Shown one piece after another: positions 10,277 through 20,159 of a DNA stretch of 64,000 nt. Numbering within the stretch: position 1 is the first letter of the stretch; each line of letters begins with the position of its first letter. A program made the position numbers and the translations under genes. The notes beneath the pieces are model-generated. The model was not told the DNA's origin and made no database searches. It worked only from the letters and a program-made list of their open reading frames with translations. Source of the stretch: Xenorhabdus mauleonii (GTDB lineage: Bacteria > Pseudomonadota > Gammaproteobacteria > Enterobacterales > Enterobacteriaceae); contig NZ_FORG01000001.1 in the NCBI RefSeq assembly GCF_900113945.1, positions 62,001 to 126,000 on the forward strand, given 5' to 3'.

Positions 10277-11218
10277 ATGATACAAGCACCCTCTTTTCAT
10301 CGTTCATTTTTACATCCCCGCTATTGGTTAACTTGGTTGGGGATCGGCATACTTTATGTACTGGTTTTACTCCCTTATCCTGCAATTTATTGGTTGGGTA
10401 CTCGGCTCGGTCGGTTGTCACAACGTTTTTTAAAAAAACGGGCCAAAGTTGCCGAACGTAATTTAGCTCTCTGTTTCCCTGAGATGTCACCAGCGCAACG
10501 GCAGGAATGGTTGGTGAAAAACTTCGAATCGGTCGGCATGGGTTTGTTTGAAACCGGAATGGCCTGGTTTTGGCCTGATTGGAGAATCAAACGCTGGTTT
10601 AAAGTCACGGGCCGAGAAAATATTCAAACTGTGCAATCCAAGGGCCAAGGGATCATCGTGGTTGGGATCCATTTTCTGACACTGGAATTAGGTGCACGCA
10701 TCTTTGGTATACTGAACCCGGGCATCGGTGTTTATCGCCCAAATGACAATCCTGTCATGGATTGGCTGCAAACCTGGGGACGGCTGCGCTCCAATAAATA
10801 CATGCTCGATAGAAAGGATGTAAAGGGCATGATCCGCGGCTTGAAGAATGGCGAAATTGTCTGGTACGCACCTGACCATGATTATGGCCCCCGCAACAGT
10901 GTATTCGCGCCATTATTCGCGGTTGAACATACAGCAACAACGACCGGAACCTCCATTCTCGTTCGCCTGTCAAATCCAGCTTTAATACCCTATACTCCGC
11001 GTCGGTTGCCTGATGGAAAAGGCTATGAGCTGATTATTCAACCTGCTGTAGAGGGATTCCCTATGAAAGATGAAGTGGAAGCCGCAACATTTATGAATAA
11101 GGTGATAGAAAAAGAGATTATGCAGGCACCTGAGCAATATATGTGGTTACACCGCCGTTTTAAAACACGTCCTGAAGGTATGCCATCACTATATGGTGAA
11201 AACGATAACATTCACTGA
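10277..11218 (+). CDS. lpxL: Lipid A biosynthesis lauroyl acyltransferase
   Basis: A 313-residue membrane-anchored acyltransferase of the LpxL/HtrB family, which moves a lauroyl chain from acyl-ACP to Kdo2-lipid IVA at the inner membrane. One N-terminal transmembrane helix (about residues 17-37) follows the conserved [15 protein letters not shown]. The catalytic H-x4-E is in [12 protein letters not shown], and [16 protein letters not shown] and YAPDHDYG are strong LpxL signatures. LpxP and LpxM differ at these places (for example YRPHNN in LpxP). It is divergent from trhO as in enterobacteria. Confidence 0.93.
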   Translation: MIQAPSFHRSFLHPRYWLTWLGIGILYVLVLLPYPAIYWLGTRLGRLSQRFLKKRAKVAERNLALCFPEMSPAQRQEWLVKNFESVGMGLFETGMAWFWPDWRIKRWFKVTGRENIQTVQSKGQGIIVVGIHFLTLELGARIFGILNPGIGVYRPNDNPVMDWLQTWGRLRSNKYMLDRKDVKGMIRGLKNGEIVWYAPDHDYGPRNSVFAPLFAVEHTATTTGTSILVRLSNPALIPYTPRRLPDGKGYELIIQPAVEGFPMKDEVEAATFMNKVIEKEIMQAPEQYMWLHRRFKTRPEGMPSLYGENDNIH

Positions 11219-11782
11219 TATATCTGCTCTTTTTCATATTGCAGATTTTTGATTGTTTCACCGATTCCAAGCATATTATCCCGGTCACATAGAGAATTGT
11301 GGCCGGGAAAATCCCCCAATATATCCCTGCACAATAGTGTCGCCATATACATCCATTCCTTATTTCCAATAAAAATTTAGCGTTTTTATGTAACCCTATC
11401 TGTTTAAAAAATCACGCCCGCATAGTGATTAAAAAAATTAGAATAATTTAAATTAAGTAAATTCAATTCATTGTTTAATAACTAAATTAATTAAAAAGAA
11501 TAAAAAAATACGACGTCTAGTATCTGGATCACATATCCATGATTAAATTCCAAAATTGCGATTCTTATCGACTTTCACTCTAAAAAGTGGAATATAAAAT
11601 AGAAAATGTGCTTTTTGTTGCTACAAAAAGCAGTGAAAGTGTTAAAACTATACTAACAATTAAGTAAGTAGCTTTATAAGAATGTGTTAATGCGTTTATT
11701 TAATATGATTATAAAGTGACCTTTTATTTTAACTTGTAAAACATATCCATCATGATGATGAATCTTTAGGAAGAATTATTAG
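11219..11782. other. AT-rich intergenic region upstream of the peptide transporter
   Basis: Holds an imperfect hairpin CCGGTCACA...TGTGGCCGG (11281-11305) that could end lpxL, although it lacks a T run. The remaining 450 bp are very AT-rich and contain the transporter promoter region. An AGGAAG ribosome site lies just before the ATG at 11783. No gene is seen. Confidence 0.4.
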
Positions 11783-13318
11783 ATGCAATCTTCAACCAAT
11801 AATGGAAAAAATAAGACATTTTTCGGGCACCCATATCCACTCAGTGCTCTTTTTTTAGCAGAGATGTGGGAGCGATTCTCATTCTATGGAATTCGCCCTC
11901 TTTTAATTTTGTTTATGTCCGCCGCAATTTTCGATGGCGGTATGGGAATACCCCGTGAACAAGCCTCTGCTATTGTCGGTATTTTTGCTGGCAGTATTTA
12001 TCTAACATCATTACCGGGTGGGTGGCTCGCCGATAATTGGTTAGGGCAGCGTCTTGCTGTTTGGTATGGTTCAATTATTATCGCATTGGGGCACCTTTCA
12101 ATCGCCCTTTCTGCAATTTGGAGCAATAACTTGTTCTTCATTGGGTTACTGCTCATCACACTTGGTACTGGCCTGTTCAAAACCTGTATCACCGTTATAG
12201 TCGGTACGCTATACAAAAAAGATGATCCACGCCGTGATGGAGGTTTTTCCCTCTTTTACATGGGAATTAACTTAGGCTCTTTAATTGCAGCATTAATCAC
12301 TGGCTGGTTGGTAAAAGATTATGGCTGGCATTGGGGTTTTGGGGTCGGTGGATTGGGAATGTTAGTTGCATTGCTGATTTTCCGCTTTTATACCATTCCC
12401 TCAATGCGTCGTTATGATCAAGAAGTGGGACAGGATTCCAGCTGGGAACGCCCAATGGTAAAACGCAAAAATGTTGGCAAATGGGTCAGCATGGTTGCAA
12501 TAGCTATCATTGCGATCGTTGCGCTGGTAATAGTGGATGTCATTCCATTTGATCCTGTAAAAATTGCCAATATATTGGTCTATGTTATTTCAACCAGCGT
12601 TATTCTCTATTTTGCTTATTTGTTCCTGTTTGCTGGTTTAGATCGCAACGAGAAAGTGCGGTTGTTCATCTGTTTTATTCTGTTGGTTTCCGCCGCGTTA
12701 TTCTGGTCAGCATTCGAGCAAAAACCCACCTCTTTTAACCTGTTTGCCAATGATTATACTGACCGCATGGTGCTGGGTTACGAAATTCCTGCAGTTTGGT
12801 TTCAGTCGCTCAACCCCCTGTTTATTATTCTTCTGGCGCCACTATTCAGCTGGTTATGGCCTGCTTTAGCAAAACGTAATATGAACCCAAACAGCATCGG
12901 TAAATTTGTGATTGCAATGTTACTTGCTGCTGGCGGCTTTGCCATCATGATGTTCGCTTCACAGAATGTGCTGGAAACGCAAGGTTCAGTTTCACCATTA
13001 TGGCTGACATTCAGTATCCTCATGCTGACTATGGGCGAACTTTGCCTCAGCCCAATCGGGCTGGCAACCATGACAGTATTGGCACCAGCCCATATGCGCG
13101 GGCAAGTTATGGGATTATGGTTCTGCGCCAGTGCGCTAGGCAACCTTGCCGCAGGTTTGATAGGTGGTAATGTGCGGGCAGATCAGCTGGATCACCTGCC
13201 TCAATTATTCTCCAATGTCTCACTGTCATTGGTCATACTCTCAGTAATTCTACTTGCATTCATTATCCCTATCCGCCGTTTGATGAATAGCGTGAGCGAA
13301 ACGGAAGCAAAATCCTGA
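11783..13318 (+). CDS. POT/PTR2 family proton-coupled di/tripeptide transporter
   Basis: A 511-residue inner-membrane major facilitator protein. The N-terminal motif EMWERFSFYGIRPLL is the ExxERFxYYG signature of the POT family, with FKTCITVIVGTLY, a GFSLFYMGINLGSL block and the FWSAFEQ motif in TM7. Such carriers import di- and tripeptides with protons. The WERFSFYGIRPLL subtype is not DtpA-D proper, so I give no gene symbol. About 14 hydrophobic segments are visible. It has a strong terminator and no operon partner. Confidence 0.9.
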   Translation: MQSSTNNGKNKTFFGHPYPLSALFLAEMWERFSFYGIRPLLILFMSAAIFDGGMGIPREQASAIVGIFAGSIYLTSLPGGWLADNWLGQRLAVWYGSIIIALGHLSIALSAIWSNNLFFIGLLLITLGTGLFKTCITVIVGTLYKKDDPRRDGGFSLFYMGINLGSLIAALITGWLVKDYGWHWGFGVGGLGMLVALLIFRFYTIPSMRRYDQEVGQDSSWERPMVKRKNVGKWVSMVAIAIIAIVALVIVDVIPFDPVKIANILVYVISTSVILYFAYLFLFAGLDRNEKVRLFICFILLVSAALFWSAFEQKPTSFNLFANDYTDRMVLGYEIPAVWFQSLNPLFIILLAPLFSWLWPALAKRNMNPNSIGKFVIAMLLAAGGFAIMMFASQNVLETQGSVSPLWLTFSILMLTMGELCLSPIGLATMTVLAPAHMRGQVMGLWFCASALGNLAAGLIGGNVRADQLDHLPQLFSNVSLSLVILSVILLAFIIPIRRLMNSVSETEAKS

Positions 13319-13360
13319 TTGCTGGCGTAATGACAAATCATCAACTTGGTGATTAAAAGC

Positions 13361-13393
13361 AAAAACCATCCCCATTATCTGGGGATGGCTTTC
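13361..13393. terminator. Terminator between convergent genes
   Basis: CCATCCCC-ATTATCT-GGGGATGG, flanked by A-rich sequence on one side and T-rich on the other; it can serve both the transporter and the convergent secreted-protein gene. Confidence 0.75.
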
Positions 13394-13401
13394 AATAGCA
13401 C

Positions 13402-13845
13402 CTAATAAAAACCACAGGCATCTTGAATATCAGCATAGGAATAACCATTTCCCTGCTCTTTTTCTAATTTCTGCTTAGTTTCTCTATAGCACTGACGTTT
13501 AGTCTGTTTCTGTACATGTTGCATAGAGTGTGTTTTGTTCAACTGGGGAGCAGAGCGGAACTGTTTTTCATTCCAATCATAAGAAAATGACAGATTATTT
13601 TGCTGCGTTGACCTATTATTGTATTCCTTAAGCTCATTTTCTCGTTTTTCAGCCAAGGCATTATCCTCAGCCAATTTTTTCGTATCCCAATGCCCATGAT
13701 TTAACCCCTCTCTTTTTTTCAAATACTCTTGAGAAGGTTTATTATCAGCAGGTATATCGCTTTTGTAACTCAAATCCAATGCAAAAGCCTGAGAAAAACA
13801 CACCGAAAAAACAAACAACAGGCAAGAAACTCCTTTGATTTTCAT
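13402..13845 (-). CDS. Secreted protein of unknown function
   Basis: A 147-residue protein with a clear signal peptide (MKIKGVSCLLFVFSVCFSQAFA) and a very polar, Asn/Gln/Lys-rich mature part with two Cys near the C-terminus (QCYRETKQK...DIQDACGFY). I start at 13845, where AAGGAAAG lies 4 nt upstream; an earlier ATG adds a 9-residue tail before the signal peptide. I do not recognise the family. Likely exported to the periplasm. Confidence 0.65.
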   Translation of the reverse strand: MKIKGVSCLLFVFSVCFSQAFALDLSYKSDIPADNKPSQEYLKKREGLNHGHWDTKKLAEDNALAEKRENELKEYNNRSTQQNNLSFSYDWNEKQFRSAPQLNKTHSMQHVQKQTKRQCYRETKQKLEKEQGNGYSYADIQDACGFY

Positions 13846-14040
13846 ATCTTTCCTTAGTAAAACTATAACCACGAATTATTATTTAATAATCATTATCACC
13901 TAAGGTCAATACTGCAATCACCTAAAACCAGTGCTTGCGTGGTTGAGCATCCTTTCATCATTTAAGATAACTCTTTACAACTTAATGTATTTTTAACATT
14001 CTACTTTCTATTTTTAACCATAAAAATAAGTGAGAATCTG

Positions 14041-14829
14041 ATGCTTTCATACCCTATCTATCATGTTGATGCTTTCACTGATAAATCATTTTCTGGTAAT
14101 CCAGCCGCTGTAGTTTTACTCGATACATGGCCAAAAAATGAAACCTTGATTTCCATTGCAGCTGAAATTGGATTGCCAGAAACTGCATTTTTAGTAGGCA
14201 ACCATTTACGCTGGTTTACCCCAAGGGTCGAAGTTAAATTATGTGGCCACGCCACCTTGGCGACCGCATTTGTTCTCGCAGAATATGGTGATAATCAAGA
14301 TAGTATATTTACATTCGAAAGCCTCTCAGGCGAACTCCGTGTTTCCCATCATGATGGTGTCTTTACCCTAGATTTCCCCATTGCCGCCTATCACGATGAA
14401 AACGCACTAATTCCAGTGATGCAAGACGCGTTGGGGCAAACGGTTTCTGAAGTACTCGTATCAACGGATCGCTACGTTTGTGTTTTGAATTCCATCGAGC
14501 AAGTCCTAAATACACAACCTGATTTTGGTAAAATCGCCGCCCTTCCCTTGCCCGGGCTTGCCATTACCGCGTTAGGGGATCCATCCGTTGATTTTGTTTC
14601 ACGTTATTTCGCGCCAGCCAAAGGGGTTAATGAAGACCCTGTTACAGGCTCCAGCCATTGTGTGCTCGCCCCTTTCTGGGGGAAACGTCTCAATAAAACC
14701 GAACTCCGCGCTCATCAATTATCCCAACGTGGTGGTGAATTGTTATGCAGAGTAGATGGCGATCGTGTTTATTTGGAAGGTAAAGCGAAACTCTTTTCGC
14801 ATGGGCAAATCTTGCTTGACGCTATTTAA
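14041..14829 (+). CDS. PhzF family isomerase-like protein
   Basis: A 262-residue protein of the PhzF/diaminopimelate-epimerase fold. Motifs are YHVDAFTDKSFSGNPAAVV at the N-terminus, the catalytic-glutamate block IGLPETAFLV, CGHATLATAFVLAE, and EDPVTGSSHCVLAPFW in the second half. PhzF isomerises a phenazine precursor, but most family members have unknown substrates and there are no phenazine genes here. It is cytosolic and stands alone. A second, more divergent PhzF-like gene is at 40707-41594. Confidence 0.9.
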   Translation: MLSYPIYHVDAFTDKSFSGNPAAVVLLDTWPKNETLISIAAEIGLPETAFLVGNHLRWFTPRVEVKLCGHATLATAFVLAEYGDNQDSIFTFESLSGELRVSHHDGVFTLDFPIAAYHDENALIPVMQDALGQTVSEVLVSTDRYVCVLNSIEQVLNTQPDFGKIAALPLPGLAITALGDPSVDFVSRYFAPAKGVNEDPVTGSSHCVLAPFWGKRLNKTELRAHQLSQRGGELLCRVDGDRVYLEGKAKLFSHGQILLDAI

Positions 14830-14950
14830 AAATAGCCAATTCCAATCATTATAAAAAGCAATTGCAGTGCTCAGCAGCATAAATTCTGCTGAGCCGCAAT
14901 TTGGCTCACAAATCCTAAACAACAGTATTCAGCTATATCTTGACTAAGAA

Positions 14951-16093
14951 CTATGCCTTATCACGTACTAATAAGTCTGAATTAATCTCTGAGATTGATT
15001 TTGCTCCTGTTAAAGTCATCGCCACACGCATTTCTTTATCAATCAGATCCAACAGATTGGATACCCCGGCCTCACCTGCCGCAGCCAGTGCATAAGTAAA
15101 CGCACGCCCGAGCAATACACCATCAGCCCCCAAGGCAATCATTCTCACCACATCCAACCCGCTACGGATACCCGAATCAGCAAGAATGGTAATGTCGTTC
15201 TTGACGGCATCGGCAATGGCAGGCAATGCTCGTGCGGTTGACAATACGCCATCAAGTTGACGCCCACCGTGATTGGATACCACAATACCATCTGCGCCAA
15301 AACGGACAGCATCTTTGGCATCTTCTGGATCGAGAATACCTTTGAGGATCATTGGGCCTTTCCAGAAATCACGGATCCATTCCAAGTCTTTCCATGAAAT
15401 GGATGGATCAAAATTACTGCCCAACCATCCGATATAATCACCCAGATTGGTCGGTTGCCCACGATATGCAGAAATATTGCCAAGATCATGAGGCCGCCCC
15501 CACAAGCCTACATCCCATGCCCACTGAGGGTGTGTCAATGATTGCAGAATCCGCTTCATCGCTGCATTTGGGCCACTCATGCCGGAATGGGCATCACGGT
15601 ACCGCGCGCCCGGAACAGGCATATCCACGGTAAAAACCAGATTCTTGACCCCAGCGGCCTGCGCCCTTTCCAAAGCATTGCGCATAAAACCCCGATCTTT
15701 TAACACATAGAGTTGAAACCATATCGGACGATCAATTGCAGGGGCGACTTCTTCAATCGGGCATACAGAAACTGTCGATAAAGTAAAAGGTATCCCTTTT
15801 TTGGCAGCTGCACGAGCCGCCTGCACTTCACCACGGCGTGCATACATTCCCGTTAACCCCACTGGCCCCAGCGCCACCGGCATTGACATTTTTTCGCCAA
15901 ACAAGCTGGTTTCAAGGCTAAGTTCTGACATGTTTTTCAAGACACGCTGGCGCAATTCAACATTCGATAGGTCTGCCGTATTACGTTGCAGGGTATGTTC
16001 TGCATAAGCTCCACCATCAATATAGTGGAATAAGAAAGGCGGTAATTTTGCCTGGGCTGCTGCTCGATAATCTGTTGAAGCTGAAATAATCAT
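14951..16093 (-). CDS. lldD: FMN-dependent L-lactate dehydrogenase
   Basis: A 380-residue FMN alpha-hydroxy-acid dehydrogenase that oxidises L-lactate to pyruvate and passes electrons to the quinone pool at the inner membrane. Diagnostic stretches are FHYIDGGAY near the start, [25 protein letters not shown], the substrate-binding [12 protein letters not shown], and [10 protein letters not shown] with catalytic H275. Length is slightly below the 396 of E. coli because the C-terminus is shorter. No lldP or lldR is adjacent, so it is not in the usual operon. Confidence 0.95.
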   Translation of the reverse strand: MIISASTDYRAAAQAKLPPFLFHYIDGGAYAEHTLQRNTADLSNVELRQRVLKNMSELSLETSLFGEKMSMPVALGPVGLTGMYARRGEVQAARAAAKKGIPFTLSTVSVCPIEEVAPAIDRPIWFQLYVLKDRGFMRNALERAQAAGVKNLVFTVDMPVPGARYRDAHSGMSGPNAAMKRILQSLTHPQWAWDVGLWGRPHDLGNISAYRGQPTNLGDYIGWLGSNFDPSISWKDLEWIRDFWKGPMILKGILDPEDAKDAVRFGADGIVVSNHGGRQLDGVLSTARALPAIADAVKNDITILADSGIRSGLDVVRMIALGADGVLLGRAFTYALAAAGEAGVSNLLDLIDKEMRVAMTLTGAKSISEINSDLLVRDKA

Positions 16094-16243
16094 AATATGT
16101 ACCTTATATATTTTTCTAGCTAAACAAAGAAGTCAAAACAATAAATATCAATCAAATCAAGAGAAAAATCGAGTTCTGAATTCATTGCATTATGGGTTCA
16201 TTTCATGAAAGGATAACAATATTATTTTTTAATGCTTATTGGA

Positions 16244-17026
16244 TTATTCAATATTTTTCGGCTGTTCAATACTGACAATGAAGTCATCAAAATAAGCATA
16301 TTGTTCTACCGGAGGAGCCCAATCTAATGTCGAGCCTCCAAAAAATGAACTCCACTTTATTGCATCAATAAACACATTATCTTTATTCCTGAATTTAATA
16401 TTATTTAGCCTAACAATTTCTTTATTATCAACATATTGTATGTAAGTCCCATTTCGTTTACCGGCGCTATTCAACCTCACATATTGAGTCAAGGTATACC
16501 AAATGCCTTTCTTTAACGAAGTCGTTAATTTTACATAATCACCACACCGTGATTCTTTTTCTGGATAATAAAGATAACCAAACAATTCGCCTTCATTTCT
16601 CCACATTAAACGGCTACTGAAACCGTCAAAACTGCCATTATCCACACATCCTGATGGACGATCCCCTCCAGCTAAACCCGGTAATTTACCTCCTTTAATC
16701 CACATAAAATCTTTACTGAACATAACTTTATACTGCAACCACAATGCTTCGTGCTTACCATTGATCGGGGCATTGAATGATGTCCCGGCTTTCGACCCTA
16801 CTGTATTCGCAAGATAAGTCAGTTCTAATACTTTATTTTTATCATGTTGTGGATCGATAACAATATTTAACCTACCTTGATTCAATCCCGATGATGAAGA
16901 AGGAGATGTTCCCCAATCAGATTTGAAATCTTTAGCTGTATACTTCCCTACTTTATGTTCAAAGTTTACATCAATTAAATTATCATGTTTTTTGTTAGAA
17001 AAAGGCGGTTGATTAATAGATGTCAT
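16244..17026 (-). CDS. Polysaccharide lyase 14-like protein
   Basis: 260 residues starting at MTSINQPPFSN, chosen because AAGGAAG lies 6 nt upstream (a longer frame begins at 17095 without such a site). The core ALWLQYKVMFSKDFMWIKGGKLPGLAGG, LMWRNEGELFGYLYYPEK and WYTLTQYVRLNS...YVDNKEIV is the jelly-roll pattern of the polysaccharide lyase 14/alginate-lyase-like domain. No signal peptide is visible. Possible substrates are uronate-rich polymers. Enzyme class is inferred from fold signatures only. Confidence 0.65.
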   Translation of the reverse strand: MTSINQPPFSNKKHDNLIDVNFEHKVGKYTAKDFKSDWGTSPSSSSGLNQGRLNIVIDPQHDKNKVLELTYLANTVGSKAGTSFNAPINGKHEALWLQYKVMFSKDFMWIKGGKLPGLAGGDRPSGCVDNGSFDGFSSRLMWRNEGELFGYLYYPEKESRCGDYVKLTTSLKKGIWYTLTQYVRLNSAGKRNGTYIQYVDNKEIVRLNNIKFRNKDNVFIDAIKWSSFFGGSTLDWAPPVEQYAYFDDFIVSIEQPKNIE

Positions 17027-17511
17027 GGCGGCTTCCTTATGCAATATGTGTTTTCTTTTTACATAATCACGCAAAACAATACTAATGCAGAACAATACGA
17101 GTAAAATATTCTAGCAAACCATCTTACTCAACATTCATTTTGATATTGTCGCCATTTCAAACAACAGTCAAATAATATAACTTAAAATCCATTTTAAAAT
17201 ATCTCACTGGTCTTTTATATTTAATCTATTTATGTTTCCATAATCTTCACAGGATTGCCAACAAACATCATAATTTGAGAATATATGATATTATTTTCAT
17301 GCTCGCTGGATTTCATATTTATTGAATTTCAAAATACAGGGCGATAACAAAGAAGTGACAAATTCGCCAATGAATATGTCCTGATAAAGGTCGGCCGCCA
17401 GTGAGAGGTAAATGCCCCTCAATTACTCAATAACATATCTATTGAATGGAGACATAACTTATTAATAATAAAAAAGTTATGTCTGATACAGGTCAACGAT
17501 ATATCTCAATA
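17027..17511. repeat. Intergenic region with a partial structured repeat (copy C, 5' half)
   Basis: 17344-17425 contains the block GTGACAAATTCG followed by GGCCGCCAGTGAGAGG and CCCCTCAAT. These match, in order, part of repeat copy B (34840-34910). The expected 3' tail (CAACTTGAAAGACGAC) appears instead at 18304-18319, on the other side of the thioesterase gene. The rest is AT-rich with no gene. Confidence 0.5.
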
Positions 17512-18267
17512 TTATTTAATAAATTCTTTGCATTGTTTCTCAAGCCAAGGAATAAGCGTTTTGTTAGTAAACACGTAAAAATGCCCTCCCGTAAAAACGT
17601 GTTGTTCCGCAGATGCAGGTAACACTTTCCTCCACATCTCTAATTGAGATACATGTACGCGGTTATCTTCACTTCCTCCTATCACTTTGGTCTGAACATT
17701 GAGTTTTGTCTTCGGTAATCGAGAAAGGGAATCCAACAAAAGTAGATCATGCTTCATTGTTCTAATTAAATAATCACGCAATTCAGGATTAGAAAGAACG
17801 TCTTGTGGTGTTCCCCCGCACTGATTAATGATATTCACGACATGTTCATCAGAATATTCTTCACATTCATCATTTATCAAATCTTCAGGTTCAAAAAAAC
17901 CACGGGCAGAAAGAATAAGAGCGATTTTCTTTTCAGGCGCCTCATGCTCAAGTTTTCTGGCAACATGATAAGCCAACTCTGCTCCCAAACTATGTCCAAA
18001 CAGCAACAAAGGTTTATCTTCCCCTAATTTCAAATGATTTATCGAAGCCAAAATATCAGACAATACGGTTTCAGCATCCGTCTGAAAAGGTTCTGCAATC
18101 CGCATTCCCCTGCCGGCGAGCTCCAGAGTATAAATTTCAATGTTCGACAACAACTTATGAGCCAATTCCATGTAGGAAAAACAAGATCCTCCTGCATGAT
18201 GCAGAAATAGCAACTGTACTTCAGCTTCTGGTTTTTTAATCACAGAGAATAAAACGGAGTCAGACAA
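17512..18267 (-). CDS. Type II thioesterase (GrsT-like)
   Basis: A 251-residue alpha/beta hydrolase. The motifs LLFLHHAGGSCFSY (oxyanion region), GHSLGAE with nucleophile S93, D201 in GGSEDNRV and H229 in TGGHFYVF form the catalytic set of stand-alone thioesterases. These remove misloaded acyl groups from carrier proteins of nonribosomal peptide and polyketide synthases. No synthase is present in this window, so it must serve a distant cluster or be a leftover. The flanks carry the two halves of an intergenic repeat, which hints at insertion. Confidence 0.88.
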   Translation of the reverse strand: MSDSVLFSVIKKPEAEVQLLFLHHAGGSCFSYMELAHKLLSNIEIYTLELAGRGMRIAEPFQTDAETVLSDILASINHLKLGEDKPLLLFGHSLGAELAYHVARKLEHEAPEKKIALILSARGFFEPEDLINDECEEYSDEHVVNIINQCGGTPQDVLSNPELRDYLIRTMKHDLLLLDSLSRLPKTKLNVQTKVIGGSEDNRVHVSQLEMWRKVLPASAEQHVFTGGHFYVFTNKTLIPWLEKQCKEFIK

Positions 18268-18445
18268 AATTAAGCTCCTTCAGTAGTAGGATTGGGAAAA
18301 TTGCAACTTGAAAGACGACGATCCCAGATAATCCGGAAAATGAACCATGAAATGCAGAGTAATAACTATTGGTTTCTTTTTCTATAACAGAAAAAATTGA
18401 TTAAATGATAATATTCCTTAGATAGCGGCTATGTGACCAAAGAAA

Positions 18446-18492
18446 TGAGGCATAGCATCTATCTTAGAACTGTCACCTTAGAGCTATGCCTG
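18446..18492. repeat. Inverted repeat downstream of the NADAR gene
   Basis: AGGCATAGC and GCTATGCCT form a 9-bp stem enclosing about 28 nt, followed by GCCGTCTTTCAA, which is the reverse of the repeat-family tail. It may be the end of a further degenerate copy. No gene lies in 18268-18545. Confidence 0.4.
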
Positions 18493-18545
18493 CCGTCTTT
18501 CAATTTTAGATTTAGAACCTACTTCATTAGGCTCTAATGTTTGGA

Positions 18546-19088
18546 TTATTGTTTTAGTTTTTCACGTACAGCCATCAACGCAAAACCCAATAAATTCAAC
18601 CCATCCCATGTCAAAGGGTTTTGAATATTAGGAGAATCCTCTGCTAACCCAATCCCCCAAATACGATCAACCGGGCTTGCCTCAACCAGTATCTTATCCC
18701 CTGTATTCAATAAAAATTCAGCTAACGGTTTATTTTGAGAAAATTTCGCCAAATTCCCTTCAATCACTATTTTCATCCGATGTTCATCCCAAGTCGATTG
18801 ATTGAACCTGCGAATTTCTCGACCATACGCTTTCGCTGCGCCGGGATTTTTGGCGTTAATAATTTTTCCCAACACTTCATGATCATTAAACAAACGGGCT
18901 TTTTCTGCCATCATATAGTGTTCTGCACTGGCATATTTGATATCATCAACAGTAAATTGAACTGGATACCACTGACTTAAACAAGATTTAGTGATGTGGT
19001 TAGTATGATTAGTTTTATGCCCCCAGAAAAAAAGATATTTCAGTTTTTTTCCCGATTGGTAAAGATCACATACAGTTTTAATGTCCAT
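18546..19088 (-). CDS. NADAR family (YbiA-like) N-glycosidase
   Basis: A 180-residue protein of the NADAR/RibX family. Matching blocks are YLFFWGHKT, LSQWYPVQFTVDDIKYASAEHYMMAEKARLF, AKAYGREIRRFNQSTWDEHRMKIV and DRIWGIGLAEDSPN near the end. E. coli YbiA removes damaged riboflavin intermediates or related N-glycosides; NADAR proteins are also tied to ADP-ribose and NAD chemistry in phage-defence loci. Cytosolic. Stands alone here. Confidence 0.87.
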   Translation of the reverse strand: MDIKTVCDLYQSGKKLKYLFFWGHKTNHTNHITKSCLSQWYPVQFTVDDIKYASAEHYMMAEKARLFNDHEVLGKIINAKNPGAAKAYGREIRRFNQSTWDEHRMKIVIEGNLAKFSQNKPLAEFLLNTGDKILVEASPVDRIWGIGLAEDSPNIQNPLTWDGLNLLGFALMAVREKLKQ

Positions 19089-19299
19089 ATTATCTCTCTA
19101 TAATACGATAATTTATTTTCAATACATAACCATTATCCTATCATACGATTTTTTTTATCTTTGTCGATGTGCGCCATACCCGTTTTATTGACTTAAAATA
19201 AGAACTACAAAAATAAATTTAACTGAAAGTAACCGATATAAAAAATAGTAAATAAAAATAATCACACATTTTCTGTATAATGTATGCAAATGCATAAAA

Positions 19300-19752
19300 T
19301 CACTTGATATTTGACTTACGGCCAATAACGAAGACTGCAACCAACCCGACTAAATCGATTGTAATTAACGTTCCTGCAAATAATATTTCTTTTCTGAACG
19401 CAAAAACGGCAGCAATGATTAAAATAAACATTGCAATGGAAAACCCCATCCACTGCCCTCTTTTCTCTTTACTTATCAGTCCATCAAGTGTTTTTTTCTG
19501 CTTTTCATGCCGGAAAGATTGTTCCCGCTCTCTCAAAGAGAACATCCTTTCGGCATAGCCTGGCAAAATTGATTCATAACCTTTCAATACTTCTGGAGAG
19601 GGGAATGAGCCGAAGCAGCAACGGTTTTTCTTATTTTCGATTAAATAATGATTTGATGAATCAAAATCTAAATTATCATCGTAATCGTTTGCAGGCATGA
19701 TATCCAGAATACTCCCTATTGCTCTGAAATAATGACGAATATTCGAATCCAT
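19300..19752 (-). CDS. DUF2335 family membrane protein
   Basis: 150 residues from MDSNIRHYF, supported by a GGGAG site 6 nt upstream. The block FGSFPSPEVLKGYESILPGYAERMFSLREREQSFRHE is the recognisable DUF2335 pattern (polar helix ending in RQ/EQ-xx-HR), followed by two hydrophobic helices (about residues 100-122 and 126-144). The function of this phage-associated family is unknown. It lies next to the cro-cI region, so it may be part of the same prophage remnant. Confidence 0.72.
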   Translation of the reverse strand: MDSNIRHYFRAIGSILDIMPANDYDDNLDFDSSNHYLIENKKNRCCFGSFPSPEVLKGYESILPGYAERMFSLREREQSFRHEKQKKTLDGLISKEKRGQWMGFSIAMFILIIAAVFAFRKEILFAGTLITIDLVGLVAVFVIGRKSNIK

Positions 19753-19852
19753 TTTATCTCCCGGACAATATACACAAAAAACAATCAAATAAAATCAGTA
19801 GGATAATTAAATTCAACCGATAATAGAGTTCAATTAATCATACTGCTGATAT

Positions 19853-20059
19853 TTATTTCCCCTGCGATACACTCTGTTTCTGACTGGGGAATGGGCGGCA
19901 CTCTTCCGCTTTATAGCTCCCATCTTCCTGATAAACCAAAAATATTTTACGCCCTGAGCGCAGTGCTTTACTGATTGCAGTTTGATGAACACCGACTAAC
20001 CGTGCAGTTTTTGCCTGACCATGCAATTTTACATATTCTGATAATGAAATTTTTTCCAT
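19853..20059 (-). CDS. Cro-like repressor
   Basis: 68 residues from MEKISLSEYVKLHGQAKTARLVGVH, with a helix-turn-helix QAKTARLVGVHQTAISKALRSG as in lambda-type Cro. The start at 20059 is preceded by AGGAG at 8 nt. It is divergent from the cI-like gene, sharing a three-operator region. No early or lysis genes follow it: downstream on the minus strand comes only the DUF2335 gene. Confidence 0.85.
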   Translation of the reverse strand: MEKISLSEYVKLHGQAKTARLVGVHQTAISKALRSGRKIFLVYQEDGSYKAEECRPFPSQKQSVSQGK

Positions 20060-20085
20060 CTGTTTTCTCCTGCCTGCACACAAAC

Positions 20086-20148
20086 AATACCAAAAGTACT
20101 GAATATTTCAATACTTTTGGTATTTATCATTTTAATAGCGTTGGTATT
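20086..20148. promoter_or_regulatory. Three-operator cro/cI control region
   Basis: Three 15-bp sites follow AATAC-N5-GTATT: AATACCAAAAGTACT (20086-20100), AATACTTTTGGTATT (20110-20124) and AATAGCGTTGGTATT (20134-20148). Their centres, 20093, 20117 and 20141, are exactly 24 bp apart, as in a lambda OR-type switch. The first two form a near-perfect 39-bp palindrome. Confidence 0.85.
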
Positions 20149-20159
20149 AAAATGGTCCT

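Noticed and set aside
10107..10490. A minus-strand open frame at the start of lpxL
   Set aside because: It is antisense to the conserved lpxL N-terminus, has no ribosome site and no recognisable family.
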